5,453 nucleotides of DNA from JAGMDK01 sp023128695 (GCA_030628805.1 DAOVQG010000313.1:1-5453), one strand, 5' to 3'; shown: positions 1 through 5,453, counted from the stretch's first letter. The notes: a model not told the origin generated them from the letters alone. Made by a program: numbers and translations.

Positions 1-222
1 AATGTGTGGCACCGGCATCTTGCCGGTGAGATATTCCACCACCGGCTGGAAGCCGGTGTCACAATGTGGCACGAAATGTGTGGCACCGGCATCTTGCCGG
101 TGATCTATTCCACCACCGGCTGGAAGCCGGTGCCACAATGTGGCGCGAAATGTGTGGCACCGGCATCTTGCCGGTGATCTATTCCACCACCGGCTAGAAG
201 CCGGTGCCACAAAATGCGGTGC
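1..222. repeat. 74-bp tandem repeat, three copies, each with two hairpins
   Basis: Copies begin at 1, 75 and 149 with an exact 74-bp period, and the array may continue left of the window. Each copy carries hairpin A (CACCGGCA-TCT-TGCCGGTG at 10-28, 84-102, 158-176) and hairpin B (CACCGGCT-GGA-AGCCGGTG at 40-58, 114-132, 188-206; the third copy has loop AGA). In copies 2 and 3 the outer ends, TGTGGCACCGGC and GCCGGTGCCACA, are also 12-bp inverted repeats, so a unit could instead fold as one long hairpin. Copy 1 has GTGTCAC there and breaks that pairing. The tail of copy 3 differs from the others. No spacers are present, so this is not CRISPR. It resembles REP/BIME-type intergenic elements. In the leader of the next gene it could affect mRNA stability, or end transcription from an upstream gene, but no T-tract is seen. 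The role is inferred. Confidence 0.93.
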
Positions 223-232
223 CACAAAATGC
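203..232. repeat. 15-bp perfect tandem duplication
   Basis: GGTGCCACAAAATGC occurs at 203-217 and again directly at 218-232. It lies between the last 74-bp repeat and the ribosome binding site of the fusion gene. It overlaps the right arm of the last hairpin B. It looks like a slippage or repeat-edge duplication and places two GTG and two ATG triplets just upstream of the likely start. Confidence 0.9.
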
Positions 233-233
233 G

Positions 234-238
234 AAGGA
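234..238 (+). promoter_or_regulatory. Shine-Dalgarno site deciding the GTG start at 246
   Basis: AAGGA lies 7 nt before GTG at 246-248. It supports that start over the in-frame GTG at 204, which sits inside a repeat hairpin and would add 14 residues with a duplicated PQNA segment. Proteins of the IorB family normally begin only a few residues before the GVGGQG motif, which fits the start at 246. Confidence 0.75.
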
Positions 239-245
239 ACCAACC

Positions 246-3200
246 GTGGAACAGAACTTCATTCTCGCCGGCGTCGGCGGACAGGGTATTCTAACCATCG
301 CCCGCGCTATCTCCATCGCGGCTATGCACCGCGATCTGCACCTCAAACAAGCCGAGGTCCATGGTATGTCGCAGCGCGGCGGCGCGGTGCAGTCGCACCT
401 GCGGATCGCCGACCACGAGCTATTCAGCGATCTGATACCCGCCGGTCAGGCCGACATCATCTTTTCCGTCGAGCCGCTCGAAGCGCTGCGCTACGTACAG
501 TACCTCCGCGAGAACGGCGTGATGATCGTCAGCACGAACGCCTTCATAAACATCGAAAACTACCCGGCGATCGAGCAGATTCTCGACCGCATCGCCGAAC
601 ATCCGCAACACGTGCTGCTTGACGTGGACGGGCTGGCCAAGGCCGCCGGCTCGGCCCGCGCCGCGAATATCATAGTACTCGGGGCCGGCTCGTTGTTCCT
701 GGAACTGGATGCCCAGGACCTCGAGGACGCCGTCGCCGAGATGTTTGCCGCCAAGGGTGACAAGATCGTCGCGACCAACCGCCGCGCGTTTCGGCTGGGG
801 CGCAATGCCGCCGCGGCGTACCGGGACGGCTTGCAGCGCGGCGGCACGTCACGAGCCGTACGCAGTTGGATCGACGGCTTGTCGGCCGATGAGCTGCTCC
901 AGGATGAGTTGCCCGTTCTGCCGGCCCTCGACGAACTCGACCCGGTCGAGAACCGCCTGACCGGCGCGGAAGCCATGGCGTTCGAGCGGGCGTTGCTGCG
1001 CGCCTATGAGGAAGAACGCCGCCCGCTGTATGAGCATGAGATTTACATGCTGGTCGAGCTGGTTGGAGCTATCTCGCCGCCGCGCTATGTCTTCCTGCCC
1101 AAGGGCGGGATGATTCCGCGGGAGGCCCTGGCCAAGTTCCCCAGTAAGCAGGTAGTGCTGAAGATCGTCTCGCAGGATGTGATTCATAAAAGCGACGCGG
1201 ACGGGATCGTATTCGCCAAGAACGACTACGAGACGGTCAGCCGCGAGGTCGACCGACTTGTCGCCCGGCACGATGCCGCAGCCCGCGTCGAGGGCGTGCT
1301 GGTGGTCGAATGCGTGGAGCGCACCTCGCCGAGTTTCGGTAACGAGCTATTTGTCGGCGTACGCGCCACGCGCGAGTTCGGCCCCGTCATCGCCGCCGGC
1401 ATCGGCGGAGTCGACACCGAGTATCTGGCCAGCAAGATGAGGCCCGGGCTGGCGGTCGCGAAAGCCTGTGCCATGGACACCTCGGCGGCGGAGTTTCTCG
1501 AGCTATTTAAGACGACGGCGGCGTATGACGTACTCGCCGGCCGGACCCGTGGACATACCCGGATTGTCTCCGACGGCGAACTGCTGCGCTGCTTTCGGGC
1601 CTTTATCTCGATCGCGAGACATTTTTGTGTCGACCGCGGAGCCGTGGGTCCGGACGTGGCCGAGTTGGAGGTCAATCCGTTCGCCTTCCGTCATGAGCGG
1701 ATGGTGCCGCTCGATGGCCGCGGCCGTTTGGGCACCGCCGCCCACCCTCCGGCCGTCCGACCGCTTGAGAAAGTCCAACGCTTATTAGAACCACGAGCGA
1801 TCGGTGTGCTCGGTGTCTCCAGCACAGCGATGAACTTCGGCCGCATTATCCTGAACAACGTCAAGAACTGCGGTTTCCCCACCAAGCACATGCACGTCAT
1901 TAAGGAAAACGAAAAGGAGATCGACGGCGTCAAATGCGTGGCGTCCGTGGCCGACCTGCCCGAGTTCGTGGACATGCTCGTCATCGCCGCCCCCGCCCCG
2001 GCGATGCCCCAGATCACGACCGATGTCATCAACAGCGGCAAGGTCGGAGCCGCGATCATGATCCCCGGCGGGTTGGGCGAGACCGAAGGCTCGGAGGAGA
2101 TCGAACAGCAGATTCGCGCCGTTATCGTTGCCGGCCGTGAGAAAGAGGACGGCGGGCCGGTTTTCCTGGGGCCCAATTGCATGGGCATCCAGTCGCGCCC
2201 CGGGCAGTACGACACCTTCTTCATCCCGCAAAACAAGCTCGATTCGCGCTGGTCCGCGCCCGCGCGGCGGGTCGCGCTGATCTCACAGAGCGGGGCCTTC
2301 ATCATCAGCCGCCAGAGCAATCTGGAAAGTCTCGACGCCGCCCTGACCATCTCGCTCGGCAACCAGATCGATCTGACCCTGGCCGACCTGGTGCAGGCCG
2401 TTGGCCAGCGCGACGACATCGACGTGCTCGGCGTGTATGCCGAGGGCTTCAACAATCTCGACGGCCTCGACATGGTCCGCGCCATTCGCAAGGTGAGTGA
2501 AGCGGCCAAGGTGGTGATTTTCTACAAGGCCGGCCGCACACCGTCCGGCCGCTCGGCCGCCGCCGGTCATACGGCGTCGGTCGCCGGTGATTATGATGTC
2601 TGTCTGGCCGCCGCGGCCAACGCCGGCGCGCTGGTGGTCGAGACCTTCAAGGAATTCGAGCAGACCGTCGAATTAGCGACGGCGTTACATGGTAAGCAGG
2701 TCCGCGGGTTGCATCTCGGTGCCGTAAGTAACGCCGGTTACGAGACCGTCGGCATGGCGGACGCGACGGTCGGGCGGGGCTACCACATCGAGATGGCGAC
2801 GTTGTCGGATACGTCGAAAGGGAAGCTGAGCAAGGTTCTAGCCAAGTACAAGCTCGACAAGCTGGTCAACGCCCGCAACCCGCTTGACCTGACGCCGATG
2901 GCTTCGGATGAGGCTTACGAGGAGTGCGTTCGCGTTATTCTCGAAAGCCCGGAAGTGGATGCCCTGGTGGCTTCGCTGGTGCCGCTGAGCCCGGCGATGT
3001 TGACCACGCCGGACGAGATCGAGCAGCCCGGCTCGCTGGTCGAACGTCTGCCGAAGCTGTTCGCCGCGGCGGACAAGCCGGTGATCGTCAGCATCGATTC
3101 TGGCAGCCTGTACGAGCCGATGGCCCAGGCGATCCGGGCGGCGGGCGTGCCGGTGTTCCGTTCTTGTGACCAGGCGGTTCGCTCACTGGGCCGCTACTTG

Positions 3201-3254
3201 TGCCATCGTGCGCCGGAACCGCTCGCCGCGGAGACATCTGTGAAACTACTCTGA
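246..3254 (+). CDS. IorB-type oxidoreductase subunit fused to NDP-forming acyl-CoA synthetase (beta-alpha order)
   Basis: The protein has 1002 residues from GTG 246. Residues 1 to about 188 match indolepyruvate ferredoxin oxidoreductase beta (2-oxoacid oxidoreductase gamma-type) domains, with GVGGQG at 9-14 and EVHGMSQRGG at 37-46. A linker of about 50 residues follows. Residues 240-496 are an ATP-grasp_5 (synthetase beta) domain with VVLKIVSQDVIHKSD (303-317; His314), EFGPVIAAGIGGV (377-389) and ELEVNPF (473-479). Residues 507-650 are the CoA-binding Rossmann domain (GVLGVSS, GPNCMGI), followed by succinyl-CoA-ligase-like domains with LISQSGAF (678-685) and GHTASVAG, whose His775 aligns with the catalytic phosphohistidine. 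Known chemistry: IorAB converts aryl pyruvate to aryl-acetyl-CoA with reduced ferredoxin; ADP-forming ligases convert acyl-CoA, ADP and phosphate to acid, ATP and CoA. Inference: one chain couples the two steps in the cytoplasm. The IorB part has no Fe-S or TPP motif, so an IorA partner is needed. Substrate is uncertain; other 2-oxoacids are possible. Confidence 0.92.
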   Translation: MEQNFILAGVGGQGILTIARAISIAAMHRDLHLKQAEVHGMSQRGGAVQSHLRIADHELFSDLIPAGQADIIFSVEPLEALRYVQYLRENGVMIVSTNAFINIENYPAIEQILDRIAEHPQHVLLDVDGLAKAAGSARAANIIVLGAGSLFLELDAQDLEDAVAEMFAAKGDKIVATNRRAFRLGRNAAAAYRDGLQRGGTSRAVRSWIDGLSADELLQDELPVLPALDELDPVENRLTGAEAMAFERALLRAYEEERRPLYEHEIYMLVELVGAISPPRYVFLPKGGMIPREALAKFPSKQVVLKIVSQDVIHKSDADGIVFAKNDYETVSREVDRLVARHDAAARVEGVLVVECVERTSPSFGNELFVGVRATREFGPVIAAGIGGVDTEYLASKMRPGLAVAKACAMDTSAAEFLELFKTTAAYDVLAGRTRGHTRIVSDGELLRCFRAFISIARHFCVDRGAVGPDVAELEVNPFAFRHERMVPLDGRGRLGTAAHPPAVRPLEKVQRLLEPRAIGVLGVSSTAMNFGRIILNNVKNCGFPTKHMHVIKENEKEIDGVKCVASVADLPEFVDMLVIAAPAPAMPQITTDVINSGKVGAAIMIPGGLGETEGSEEIEQQIRAVIVAGREKEDGGPVFLGPNCMGIQSRPGQYDTFFIPQNKLDSRWSAPARRVALISQSGAFIISRQSNLESLDAALTISLGNQIDLTLADLVQAVGQRDDIDVLGVYAEGFNNLDGLDMVRAIRKVSEAAKVVIFYKAGRTPSGRSAAAGHTASVAGDYDVCLAAAANAGALVVETFKEFEQTVELATALHGKQVRGLHLGAVSNAGYETVGMADATVGRGYHIEMATLSDTSKGKLSKVLAKYKLDKLVNARNPLDLTPMASDEAYEECVRVILESPEVDALVASLVPLSPAMLTTPDEIEQPGSLVERLPKLFAAADKPVIVSIDSGSLYEPMAQAIRAAGVPVFRSCDQAVRSLGRYLCHRAPEPLAAETSVKLL

Positions 3255-3812
3255 ACAACTCCCGATATACTCCCGGGCCAAGATGCTAAAGAGGACCTGG
3301 TCGACATAGCGTCCGTCGATGAAACGCTGCTCGCGCTGGACGCCTTCGCGGACGAAACCGGCTTTTTCGTAGGCGCGGAGGCCGGCTTCATTAGTAGAGA
3401 ACACCTCCAACTCGACCCGGTTCAGGTTGAGCGTCTGGAAGGCATAGTCCAGGAACAGACGCGTCGCCTCGGTCCCGTAGCCGCGGCCGCGGCACTCCGC
3501 CGGGCCGATGAAGATGCCGAAGGTCGCCGCCCGGTCTTTCCAGCGGATATTTTTTACTCCCAGGCTGCCGAGGAGCCGATTGCCTTCACGGAGCACAATC
3601 GCCAGGTGGATGTTTTCATCCTTGACAACGGCGCTTTCGATGAACTCGCGCTCGGCCTTTTCGGTGATCGGCAGGAAGGCGCCCAACGGGACCCGCACGG
3701 CGGGATCGTTGAGCCAGCGCTGAGACGAGGCGACGTCCTCAGACTCAAACGGCCGCAGATAGACACGCTCCCCCGAGAGAAAAACGACCGGCGGTTTGTC
3801 GTTGGCGTTCAT
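3246..3812 (-). CDS. GNAT-family N-acetyltransferase, RimJ/RimL type
   Basis: The 188-residue protein transfers an acetyl group from acetyl-CoA to an amine; the acceptor cannot be told from sequence. It begins the fold with VYLRPFESEDV (17-27), typical of the RimJ/RimL (Acetyltransf_3) branch. The acetyl-CoA pyrophosphate-binding motif A is RGRGYGTEA at 108-116. The C-terminal NEAGLRAYEKAGF (141-153) holds the usual conserved Tyr (Tyr148), a likely general acid. Length is normal for a single-domain member and no signal peptide or membrane segment is seen. The ATG at 3812 has GGGAG 9 nt upstream. The gene is convergent with the fusion gene and their ends overlap by 9 bp (3246-3254), so they are not one operon. 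Candidate acceptors by family are ribosomal protein N-termini, polyamines or antibiotics; none is favoured. Confidence 0.93.
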   Translation of the reverse strand: MNANDKPPVVFLSGERVYLRPFESEDVASSQRWLNDPAVRVPLGAFLPITEKAEREFIESAVVKDENIHLAIVLREGNRLLGSLGVKNIRWKDRAATFGIFIGPAECRGRGYGTEATRLFLDYAFQTLNLNRVELEVFSTNEAGLRAYEKAGFVREGVQREQRFIDGRYVDQVLFSILAREYIGSCSE

Positions 3813-3821
3813 TTGATCCGA

Positions 3822-3826
3822 CTCCC
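3822..3826 (-). promoter_or_regulatory. Likely Shine-Dalgarno site of the GNAT gene
   Basis: On the minus strand this reads GGGAG, 9 nt before the ATG at 3812. It is a modest match to the anti-SD sequence and supports this start. Confidence 0.5.
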
Positions 3827-3925
3827 AAGCGTTTACTGGAGCGCGGGAATCTTACTCGATGCGGGCAACGCGGACACCGGTGCCAGTGCGAGAATCCGGA
3901 CGTGTTTAGCGGCTGTCTCAATGAA

Positions 3926-3976
3926 GAAGAGCCGCGGGCTGAAGTCCGCGCGGTGCCCTCCGAAGAGCCGCGGGCT
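3926..3976. repeat. Pair of GAAGAGCCGCGGGCT repeats
   Basis: The same 15 bases occur at 3926-3940 and 3962-3976. The first continues into CGCGGG-CTGAAG-TCCGCG (3933-3950), a short imperfect hairpin with one G-T pair. The second continues as TCAGGCC and lacks the matching right arm. They look like degenerate copies of an interspersed palindrome whose intact form would be GCCGCGGGCTTCAGCCCGCGG-like; that intact form is recalled, not present here. Confidence 0.7.
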
Positions 3977-3992
3977 TCAGGCCTTGCTGTTA

Positions 3993-4006
3993 CCCACATT
4001 TGTGGG
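3993..4006. repeat. Short perfect palindrome CCCACATTTGTGGG
   Basis: CCCACA and TGTGGG flank a two-base centre, giving a usable stem of about five pairs with an ATTT loop. It is another member of the palindrome set in this gene-free stretch. No T-tract follows on either strand, so a terminator role is weakly supported. Confidence 0.55.
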
Positions 4007-4062
4007 AATCGCCTCGCAGGGACCACTGATGCTGGTGCCATTTCCGGTCAGAGGCTTTCGCG

Positions 4063-4092
4063 CGACGTCCGGTACAGGGCCCGGACGCTACA
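4063..4092. repeat. 30-bp GGTAC hairpin repeat, copy 1
   Basis: This copy matches the one at 4159-4188 at 27 of 30 positions. It folds as a 7-bp stem, CGTCCGG (4066-4072) with CCGGACG (4081-4087), around the loop TACAGGGC. Two of the three differences from copy 2 fall on the same base pair (T4068-A4085 here, G4164-C4181 in copy 2), so pairing is kept. Confidence 0.85.
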
Positions 4093-4108
4093 GCGTGGAG
4101 GTTGCGCG

Positions 4109-4136
4109 CTAGGCCCGGCATTTATGCCGGGCCTAG
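4109..4136. repeat. Perfect 13-bp inverted repeat with 2-nt centre
   Basis: CTAGGCCCGGCAT (4109-4121) is the exact reverse complement of ATGCCGGGCCTAG (4124-4136), around TT. The stem extends outward to 4106-4139 with one G-T pair and two Watson-Crick pairs. It is the strongest hairpin in the window and lies midway between the two GGTAC hairpin copies. It is about 100 bp past the tsaD stop. Without a T-tract, a transcription-end or 3'-end-protecting role is possible but unproven. Confidence 0.9.
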
Positions 4137-4158
4137 TGCTGCTACGGAACAAGGCTCC

Positions 4159-4188
4159 CGACGGCCGGTACGGGGCCCGGCCGCTACA
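4159..4188. repeat. 30-bp GGTAC hairpin repeat, copy 2
   Basis: This copy folds as CGGCCGG (4162-4168) with CCGGCCG (4177-4183) around TACGGGGC. It lies exactly 96 bp after copy 1. A further 10-base fragment, CGGCCGGTAC, recurs at 4221-4230 next to the tsaD stop, which suggests a third, truncated copy. Confidence 0.85.
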
Positions 4189-4191
4189 TTG

Positions 4192-4217
4192 TGTGTGGCA
4201 CCGGCATCTTGCCGGTG
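4192..4217. repeat. Solitary half-unit of the 74-bp repeat family
   Basis: These 26 bases are identical to 3-28 in the array at the window start and contain the whole hairpin A (4199-4217). The identity stops exactly at the hairpin end, and hairpin B is absent. It lies 17 bp past the tsaD stop and on the transcript of that gene would form an 8-bp stem with a 3-nt loop, so it could act as a 3'-end structure. Confidence 0.9.
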
Positions 4218-4234
4218 GGTCGGCCGGTACAATA

Positions 4235-5302
4235 TCAATATCGCGCTTTCCGCACGTTTTTCTGGCGGGACTTCGGTCGCAACAGCCCCGCCCGCGGCTC
4301 CAGTGAGAGATCCGCCGTCTCGCCGCGGAGGAAGCGCTGATAGCCCAACGCCGCGATCATCGCCGCGTTGTCGGTGCAATATATCATTGGGGTGAGGTGC
4401 AGCCGCAAGCCGGCCTCGTCGCACGCCGTTTGCAGGTGTTCCCGCAAGGCTGAGTTGGCCGCGACCCCGCCGCCGATGACGATATTGGAGACCTGGGCGT
4501 GCCGTGCCGCCGCGATTGTCTTCGTCACCAGGGTCTCGATCAGTGCCGCCTGGAAGCTGGCGGCCACGTCCGCCAACTCGGTCTCGCTCAGGTGTTTGGC
4601 CGACCCGTATTTCTTGCCCGTTCCGTAGACATGGTACAGCACGGCCGTTTTTAGCCCGCTGAACGAGAAGTTGAAATGGGGCTCCTTGATCCAGGTGCGG
4701 GGGAAGCGTATGGCCCGCGGATTGCCGGTGCGAGCCACGCGGTCGATCACCGGCCCGCCGGGATAGCCCAGCTCCAGAATCCCCGCCACTTTGTCAAAGG
4801 CCTCGCCGGCGGCGTCGTCCACGGTCTGGCCCAGCAGCGCGATGTCAAAGTAGTCGCGGACTAGATATAGCGACGTGTGCCCGCCACTCACAACCAGCGC
4901 GATCGCCGGCCACGGCGGCGGATCGGTTACCAGGGCCGCGCTCGTGGCGTGCGCCTCGATATGATCAACCGCTACGAGCGGCAGGTCGCACGTCAGCGCC
5001 ACAGTGCGAGCCGCCGTCACGCCGATCAGCAGCGAGCCCACCAACCCCGGCCCGACCGTGACGGCGAGGGCATCCAGATCGTGATACCCGAGCCCGGCCT
5101 CGGCCAGCGCTTCCTCGACCAGCGGGGCGATTTGCTCGATATGAGCCCGAGCCGCAATCTCCGGCACTATCCCCCCATACTTCTCGTGCAGCTTCACCTG
5201 CGAACTGACGAGGTTCGAGCGCACCTCGCGCCCGTCGCACACCACCGCGGCGGCCGTCTCGTCACACGAGGTCTCAATGCCAAGGATCGTGCAGGTACTC
5301 AT
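4235..5302 (-). CDS. tsaD: tRNA N6-adenosine threonylcarbamoyltransferase TsaD
   Basis: TsaD (formerly Gcp/YgjD) moves the threonylcarbamoyl group from threonylcarbamoyl-AMP to N6 of A37 in ANN-decoding tRNAs, working with TsaB and TsaE after TsaC makes the intermediate. None of those partners is in the window. The 355-residue product has the family signatures in order: GIETSCDET (8-16), metal-binding HIEAH (114-118), SGGHT (139-143), DDAAGEAFDK (162-171), GYPGG (179-183), FSGLKTA (214-220), GGGVAANS (277-284) and TDNAAM with Asp311 (310-315). No key residue is missing, and length is near the usual 335-345 with a short basic tail. The start ATG at 5302 is chosen because family members begin a few residues before GIETSCD. 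ATG 5308 (357 residues) is nearly as good. The longest frame, from 5365, adds 21 residues without family likeness. No clear SD precedes any of them. Confidence 0.97.
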   Translation of the reverse strand: MSTCTILGIETSCDETAAAVVCDGREVRSNLVSSQVKLHEKYGGIVPEIAARAHIEQIAPLVEEALAEAGLGYHDLDALAVTVGPGLVGSLLIGVTAARTVALTCDLPLVAVDHIEAHATSAALVTDPPPWPAIALVVSGGHTSLYLVRDYFDIALLGQTVDDAAGEAFDKVAGILELGYPGGPVIDRVARTGNPRAIRFPRTWIKEPHFNFSFSGLKTAVLYHVYGTGKKYGSAKHLSETELADVAASFQAALIETLVTKTIAAARHAQVSNIVIGGGVAANSALREHLQTACDEAGLRLHLTPMIYCTDNAAMIAALGYQRFLRGETADLSLEPRAGLLRPKSRQKNVRKARY

Positions 5303-5311
5303 ACCCATGCT

Positions 5312-5317
5312 ACTATA
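5312..5317 (-). promoter_or_regulatory. Possible -10 box of tsaD
   Basis: The minus strand reads TATAGT here, nine bases before the ATG at 5302. With no SD visible and no good -35 at the expected distance, this would fit a transcript that starts at or next to the start codon. It is a single hexamer match and could be chance, although the local sequence is otherwise GC-rich. Confidence 0.22.
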
Positions 5318-5374
5318 CTGAAAGAGCCGGCGGCCCGGCACGGGCGCGAACAGTTTTTGTGACATCGTAAGCAG

Positions 5375-5453
5375 TCAGCGGTCAGCATTCAGCATTCAGC
5401 TTTCAGCATTCAGCTTTCAGCGGTCAGCATTCAGCTTTCAGCGGTCAGCATTC
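5375..5453. repeat. TCAGCNN heptamer tandem array
   Basis: Eleven full 7-bp units run from 5375 to 5451 and a partial unit continues off the window. The last two bases of each unit are, in order, GG, AT, AT, TT, AT, TT, GG, AT, TT, GG, AT. The final six units form a 21-bp higher-order repeat present twice (5410-5430 and 5431-5451). The array lies upstream of tsaD. It resembles the heptanucleotide short tandem repeats found between genes of cyanobacteria and planctomycetes; no function is shown by the sequence. Confidence 0.93.

Larger units (their letters stand above)
3813..4234. other. Gene-free repeat island between the GNAT gene and tsaD
   Basis: These 422 bp contain no convincing gene. 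Both flanking genes are on the minus strand, so the stretch is downstream of tsaD and upstream of the GNAT gene. The part nearest the GNAT start (3813-3925) shows only its SD and the self-complementary CACCGGTG at 3871-3878; I could not find a convincing promoter. From 3926 to 4230 it is packed with palindromic repeats, listed separately. The open frames here read through repeats and show no family motifs. Confidence 0.8.

Noticed and set aside
1..222. CRISPR array
   Set aside because: Units are contiguous and near-identical over all 74 bp, with no variable spacers, and no cas gene is present.
140..622. 160-residue plus-strand open frame
   Set aside because: It begins in the repeat array and then overlaps the IorB domain in another frame. 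Its Arg-rich composition and lack of motifs mark it as a shadow.
1691..2509. 272-residue minus-strand open frame inside the fusion gene
   Set aside because: It is antisense to conserved CoA-binding sequence, with Ser/Arg-rich low-information composition and no recognisable motif.
3246..3812. GNAT as the acetyltransferase partner of the synthetase, as in PatZ-type proteins
   Set aside because: It is a RimJ/RimL-type enzyme on the opposite strand and converges on the fusion gene, so neither operon nor family supports a shared role.
4109..4217. Standard intrinsic terminator for tsaD
   Set aside because: Hairpins are present at 4199-4217 and 4109-4136, but no run of T follows either on the minus strand.
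3606..4306. Plus-strand open frames across the gene-free stretch
   Set aside because: They read through repeats or antisense to the GNAT gene. The peptides come from repeat palindromes, such as WHRHLAG, and show no family signature.
5303..5365. N-terminal extension of TsaD from ATG 5365
   Set aside because: The extra 21 residues have no family counterpart, the start has no SD, and ATGs at 5302 and 5308 fit the usual N-terminus.

Overview
This GC-rich bacterial window holds three complete protein genes in a setting full of short palindromic repeats. The repeat vocabulary (CACCGGCATCTTGCCGGTG, CACCGGCTGGAAGCCGGTG, CCCACATTTGTGGG, GGTACGGGGCCCGG) resembles the interspersed palindromes I associate with planctomycete genomes. 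I therefore favour Planctomycetota or a relative, by recall of repeat style and without a database check. No phage, plasmid or transposase gene is visible.

Layout. Positions 1-222 are three contiguous copies of a 74-bp unit, each with two hairpins. A 15-bp tandem duplication and a good ribosome binding site follow. At 246-3254 (+) is a three-part fusion: an indolepyruvate oxidoreductase beta-type (IorB) domain, then the ATP-grasp (beta) part and then the CoA-binding/ligase (alpha) part of an NDP-forming acyl-CoA synthetase. Its stop overlaps by 9 bp the 3' end of a convergent RimJ/RimL-type GNAT acetyltransferase at 3246-3812 (-). A 422-bp gene-free stretch (3813-4234) is a mosaic of at least five palindromic elements. 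At 4235-5302 (-) is tsaD, for tRNA t6A37 synthesis. Upstream of tsaD, a TCAGCNN heptamer array begins at 5375 and runs off the window end.

How the genes work together. Only the fusion gene suggests a pathway inside this window. An IorB-type subunit with an IorA partner would oxidise aryl pyruvates (from aromatic amino acids) to aryl-acetyl-CoA and reduced ferredoxin. The ADP-forming ligase would then turn the thioester into the free acid, CoA and ATP. Joining both in one chain suggests a coupled fermentative amino acid oxidation module. IorA is not in the window and would have to be upstream or elsewhere. The GNAT and tsaD genes look like independent neighbours on the opposite strand.

The most notable items are the IorB-acyl-CoA synthetase fusion with its beta-then-alpha order, and two copies of a hairpin repeat that differ by a compensatory base-pair change.
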